Part shown: piece after piece, positions 31,779-34,792 of the stretch | How positions within the stretch are numbered: the stretch's first letter is position 1 | Layout of the letters: every line of letters starts with the position of its first letter | Assembly: GCF_000783395.1 (NCBI RefSeq) | Contig: NZ_JSFK01000028.1 | Coordinates: 1-34,792 of the forward strand | Direction: 5' to 3' | DNA: 34,792 bases | Source: Pseudomonas chlororaphis | GTDB taxonomy: Bacteria > Pseudomonadota > Gammaproteobacteria > Pseudomonadales > Pseudomonadaceae | Notes under the pieces: generated by a model | Databases searched by the model: none | What the model was told of the DNA's origin: nothing | The model's input: only the letters and a program-made list of their open reading frames with translations | Translations under genes and position numbers: made by a program

Positions 31779-31802
31779 GTCCGCTTTTGGCCGAAAGCGG
31801 AC
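31779..31802. repeat. Dispersed TTGGCCGA hairpin repeat, perfect copy
   Basis: Arms GTCCGCTTT and AAAGCGGAC are exact complements around TGGCCG. TGAGCGGC follows a few bases later, as in the copy at 24134-24192. Confidence 0.6.
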
Positions 31803-32026
31803 GTCCCTGAGCGGCCACTATCTGCTAGCAGTGGGCGAACAACCCGGTGGCGGTAACTGCCAGAGAGCTGGAGAAGTCAGCAGCGGATTTGCGACAGGTG
31901 TCTACTCGATTTCCAGGTTATCCAGAATCTTCCTCGGCATACACCCGCATAGCGTCGCCATTTAAACTTGCTGAATCGTTTCATCAAGTTTATAAAAAGC
32001 GCACAACTCCAAGAAAGGCTGCTGCC

Positions 32027-33241
32027 ATGACCCCGCTCAAACTCGTTGTTGCCCTCAGCGCACTGTCCGCTGCTTCCCACGCCATGGCTTGGGATTACGT
32101 TCTGCTCGACACCGACAAAGCCGCCCAGAACTGGCAGATCACCAGCCAGCAACTCGGCATAAAAACCGACAAACCCTTCAGCGTTAGCCTGCGCACCTTG
32201 CATGGCGGTCGGCAGGAGGGCGTCAGCATTGTCGACATCGATAACGGTACGATGAAACTCTCGGTAGTGCCGACACGGGGAATGAATGTCTTGCAGGCCT
32301 CGGTCGGCAGTGTGCGCATGGGCTGGGATTCACCGGTCAAGGAAGTGGTCAACCCGTCCTTCATCGAACTCAATGGCCGCGGTGGTCTGGGCTGGCTGGA
32401 AGGTTTCAATGAGCTGGTCACCCGCTGCGGATACGAATGGGTCGGCCACCCCGGCGTCGACAACGGCGAACTGCTGACCCTGCACGGTCGAGCCGCCAAC
32501 ATCCCTGCGAACAAAGTCACCCTGCACATCGATGAAACACCACCGTACGCCATCACCCTGCGCGGCGAACTGAAAGAGCAGGCGTTCAAGAAGGTCGACT
32601 TCTCCGTCGCGACGGAGTTGGTCACCGAACCCGGCAGCGTAGTGTTCGCCCTCAACGACACCCTGACCAACAACGGCGACTATCCGAAGGAATACCAGGC
32701 GCTGTATCACAGTAACTTCAGCACCCCGTTCCTGGAGCAAGGCGCTCGTTTCGCCGCGCCGGTGAAGCAAGTGTCACCGTTCAACGACAAGGCCAAGAGC
32801 GATCTGCCCGAATGGCAAACCTACCGCGCCCCGACCAAGGACTACGACGAAACGGTTTACAACGTGGTGCCGTATGCCGATGCCAAGGGCGATACGTTGA
32901 CCGTGCTGCATAACAAGGCCGGCAGCCTGGGCGTTTCGGTCGGCTTCAATACGCAGACACTGCCGGTGTTTTCCCTGTGGAAAAACACCGATACCCAAGG
33001 CCAGGGATATGTCACGGGGCTGGAGCCGGGGACAAGTTTTTCCTACAACCGCCGTTATCAGCGGCCACTGAACCTGGTACCGACAATCGGGCCGAAGGAA
33101 CACAAGCAGTTCCGCATCAGCTACAGCTTGTTAGCGGATAAGGCGGCAGTGGATAAGGCCTTGAAGCAGGTGAGCGAAATTCAGGGTGGTCGCGAGACTG
33201 AGGTGCGGCAGACGCCGTTGGTTGATCTGACCAAGGGGTGA
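32027..33241 (+). CDS. Periplasmic DUF4432 / aldose-1-epimerase-like protein
   Basis: The product is 404 residues from the ATG at 32027, with AAAGG eight bases upstream. Residues 1-21 form a signal peptide (ending HAMA/WDY). The body is a galactose-mutarotase-like beta-sandwich: VVPTRGMNVLQASVGSVRMG, GWLEGFNELVTRCGYEWVG and GLEPGTSFSYNRRYQRP are family blocks of DUF4432. It should bind a sugar or sugar-like ligand in the periplasm; epimerase activity is not proven for the family. It diverges from the redox cluster. Confidence 0.88.
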   Translation: MTPLKLVVALSALSAASHAMAWDYVLLDTDKAAQNWQITSQQLGIKTDKPFSVSLRTLHGGRQEGVSIVDIDNGTMKLSVVPTRGMNVLQASVGSVRMGWDSPVKEVVNPSFIELNGRGGLGWLEGFNELVTRCGYEWVGHPGVDNGELLTLHGRAANIPANKVTLHIDETPPYAITLRGELKEQAFKKVDFSVATELVTEPGSVVFALNDTLTNNGDYPKEYQALYHSNFSTPFLEQGARFAAPVKQVSPFNDKAKSDLPEWQTYRAPTKDYDETVYNVVPYADAKGDTLTVLHNKAGSLGVSVGFNTQTLPVFSLWKNTDTQGQGYVTGLEPGTSFSYNRRYQRPLNLVPTIGPKEHKQFRISYSLLADKAAVDKALKQVSEIQGGRETEVRQTPLVDLTKG

Positions 33242-33286
33242 CACCGGCCAGGGCATTGTCTGTTGCTGGGCTACTCGCAACACCAG

Positions 33287-33317
33287 AGACTGTTGGCTCT
33301 TGGCCGAAAGCAGGCAG
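33287..33317. repeat. Dispersed TTGGCCGA hairpin repeat, diverged copy
   Basis: CTCTTGGCCGAAAGCAGGC shares the core of the copies at 24134 and 31779. The outer arms pair only partly (CTGTTGGCT with AGCAGGCAG). It sits 46 bp after the DUF4432 stop. Confidence 0.5.
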
Positions 33318-33323
33318 CAGCCA

Positions 33324-33521
33324 ATGCCCATGCTGGCTCGCGATCTGAACCGGCCTGACTGCTGGATTGCCGCCGGCTTCGTGCGCTGCCTGGTATGGGG
33401 TCACCTGCATCAACGCAACCCTTCAGCGCGGCCCGATCTAGCCTGGCGTGAGATCTGGCCTGAGCTGACATTCTCACGCAGCGATAAGGTCCTTGGCGAC
33501 TGGCCTCGTTTCCAGACCTGA
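33324..33521 (+). pseudogene. Nucleotidyltransferase-family remnant
   Basis: The plus frame reads LARDLNRPDCWIAAGFVRCL then VWGHLHQRNPS, which matches the N-terminal block of the NTP_transf_6 type nucleotidyltransferases as I recall it (WIGAGFVRNAVWDHLH). The following WREIWPELTF and LGDWPRFQT resemble the C-terminal W-x-x-W-P-x-L block, with the roughly 120 residues normally between them missing. No ribosome-binding site is seen. It is probably a deletion remnant. Confidence 0.5.
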
Positions 33522-33615
33522 TCCATCGCTAAAATCCTTTAACCCCGAGCGCAGAGAAAAATCTGTTATCCGCCCACGAAGCATCGTAATTTATCCGCCA
33601 TAACTACAAGGTCGT

Positions 33616-34629
33616 TTGGGGATACACGTGGGAGCCTACCGTTTGCTGTTGGCCGTGCTGGTCGCTGTTTCGCATATGGGCAAGACGTTCATGGGATTCA
33701 ACCCGGGTGTGGTGGCCGTGATTTCCTTCCTGCTCATCAGTGGTTTCGTGATGACTTCACTGATCGAACGCAACTACAAGGCGCCCGAGAAAGTCGGCCG
33801 GTTCTACCTCGACCGGGCCTTGCGCCTTTACCCGCAATTCCTGTTCTACTTTGTCGTCTCTTGTGTGGTGATCTATTTTCTGTTGCCCGGCACGCCACAG
33901 TGGGCCGAACTGACCTTCAGAAACATCGCCGCGAACCTCGCGATCGTGCCCCTCGGTTTCTATATGTTCGGCGCGAGCGGAACGTGGATTGTGCCTCCGG
34001 CCTGGTCGCTCGGCCTGGAGATGTGCTTCTACCTGGTGATCCCCTTCCTGATCATCTACAGACTACGGGGCGTGGCATTCGCCTTGTCCGTTGCGGTTTT
34101 CATCCCCGCCTGCCTTGGATTGATCAACACCGACTACTACGGCTACCGATTGTTGCCGGGCGTCCTGTTCATCTTCCTGTGCGGCAGCTACCTCTACAAA
34201 CCCCGGATGAAGGGTTTAGCCATCGCCGCAGCGACCGCTGTGGCGGCAGCATTGATCTTTGTGGCGATCATGGCGGGCTGGATCGAGCGCCGACCGTCCA
34301 ACGCCGAAGTCGCCGCTGGCATCGCGCTGGGCATCCCCGCCGTGTACTTGTTGATGAAGCTCAAGTTTCACCGAATTGACGAGTTTCTCGGGAACATCAG
34401 CTACGGCGTGTTCCTGAATCACTTCCTGGTGATTTACTTCCTGCACGGTCTCTGGCCGATCACTTCATTCGACTGGCAAAAGGTTGCGATGGTGCTGGTG
34501 CTGTCGTTCTTGCTGAGTGGTGTTTCGTATTACTGCGTCGAACGGCCGGCGCTGAAGCTTCGGCATGCACTTCGCGCGGGTGTGAAACGTCGGGCCAGTG
34601 AAGTGCGTGGTGGTGAAACAGCGGTGTGA
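33616..34629 (+). CDS. Acyltransferase family 3 (OafA/YrhL-like), membrane O-acyltransferase
   Basis: The product is 337 residues with about ten TM helices. It begins AYRLLLAVLVAVSHMG with the catalytic-region His, then SGFVMTSLIERNY and FYLDRALRLYPQF, which are family marks, and ends with YCVERPALKLRH. Such enzymes O-acetylate or acylate sugars of surface glycans. The start is a TTG at 33616 (AAGG four bases upstream) or the GTG at 33628 (GGGGA five bases upstream); both are acceptable. No other glycan gene adjoins. Compare the orphan glycosyltransferase at 11617. Confidence 0.88.
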   Translation: MGIHVGAYRLLLAVLVAVSHMGKTFMGFNPGVVAVISFLLISGFVMTSLIERNYKAPEKVGRFYLDRALRLYPQFLFYFVVSCVVIYFLLPGTPQWAELTFRNIAANLAIVPLGFYMFGASGTWIVPPAWSLGLEMCFYLVIPFLIIYRLRGVAFALSVAVFIPACLGLINTDYYGYRLLPGVLFIFLCGSYLYKPRMKGLAIAAATAVAAALIFVAIMAGWIERRPSNAEVAAGIALGIPAVYLLMKLKFHRIDEFLGNISYGVFLNHFLVIYFLHGLWPITSFDWQKVAMVLVLSFLLSGVSYYCVERPALKLRHALRAGVKRRASEVRGGETAV

Positions 34630-34714
34630 CGGCAACAGGAGACAGATCACGCCTCTAAACGTGGTCTATCCCTTGTCCACAGACACCCGCCCGGCTCTAG
34701 CCGAATACTGGCCA

Positions 34715-34744
34715 TTCGCAGATCGCTCTTCCTGAGGCTATGAT
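34715..34744 (+). promoter_or_regulatory. Candidate sigma-70 promoter near the right edge
   Basis: TTCGCA (34715-34720) and TATGAT (34739-34744) are spaced by 18 bp. The -10 is close to consensus and the -35 is weak. It would drive the frame opening at 34777. Confidence 0.4.
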
Positions 34745-34776
34745 CGCAACATTCCAGCCTCTCCCGAACCCAGCCC

Positions 34777-34792
34777 ATGCCCACTCTGAAAA
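34777..34792 (+). CDS. Possible start of a further gene (first five codons only)
   Basis: ATG CCC ACT CTG AAA follows a candidate promoter at the right edge. No ribosome-binding site is evident and the frame runs off the window, so nothing more can be said. Confidence 0.25.

Larger units (their letters stand above)
31587..32026. promoter_or_regulatory. Divergent region between the redox cluster and the DUF4432 gene
   Basis: About 440 bp. It holds the operator-like dyad at 31664-31682, the hairpin repeat at 31779-31802, and AAAGG at 32014-32018 before the DUF4432 ATG. The 60-codon in-frame extension upstream of that ATG has no family support. Confidence 0.45.

Noticed and set aside
31847..32026. 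60-residue N-terminal extension of the DUF4432 protein
   Set aside because: It would bury the signal peptide that begins at the ATG at 32027 and lacks family similarity.

Overview
The window reads as chromosomal DNA of a Pseudomonas of the fluorescens group. The support is a high-GC coding style, REP sequences of the type found in that group (GTGGGAGCTGGCTTGCCAGC), families that are common in Pseudomonas (DUF6124, DUF6555, DHCW-motif cupin, CSS-EAL), two AraC regulators and one LysR regulator. No rRNA, tRNA, complete insertion sequence, phage gene or CRISPR array is visible. The species cannot be named from this alone.

Left third (1-11.5 kb). A 2OG-Fe(II) oxygenase cut by the left edge diverges from an AraC regulator. 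A 133-bp tandem array of inverted REP pairs follows. Then come a phosphatase fused to an autotransporter barrel, a GNAT acetyltransferase, a small cupin, a CSS-EAL cyclic-di-GMP phosphodiesterase, a DUF6555 protein, a translationally coupled TspO/esterase pair, a small membrane protein and an ABC exporter half-transporter.

Middle (11.6-24 kb). This is a mosaic of singletons: an AT-rich orphan glycosyltransferase, a PaaI-type thioesterase, a P-loop kinase-like protein with a TTG start, a GabP-like permease, a HIT protein, a HEAT-repeat protein, an AraC regulator, an arginase-family protein, a single-TM protein, a small HhH protein, a second DUF6555 gene paired with a GFA-family protein, a DUF6124 gene and a membrane protein. 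Three genes here are broken: a histidine-kinase tail, a medium-chain dehydrogenase with an in-frame internal deletion, and a saccharopine-dehydrogenase-like tail. A fourth remnant (nucleotidyltransferase) lies near 33.4 kb. The DUF6124 gene has a long leader that can fold into nested stems and a pseudoknot, with the Shine-Dalgarno sequence partly paired.

Right part (24.3-34.8 kb). Seven co-oriented minus-strand genes form a redox/detoxification cluster: aldo/keto reductase, exported flavodoxin-like protein, second aldo/keto reductase, exported cupin, then after a hairpin an exported carboxymuconolactone-decarboxylase-like protein, a lipoprotein hydrolase and an exported cysteine hydrolase. 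A LysR gene follows. Three related dyads with the core TGAG-N5-CTCA lie ahead of the first aldo/keto reductase, the decarboxylase-like gene and the LysR gene, so I infer a self-contained LysR regulon. The reductases appear cytoplasmic, while most other products carry export signals, which suggests handling of a reactive carbonyl or quinone-like compound on both sides of the inner membrane. The substrate is unknown. Beyond it lie a periplasmic DUF4432 (mutarotase-like) protein and an OafA-type acyltransferase.
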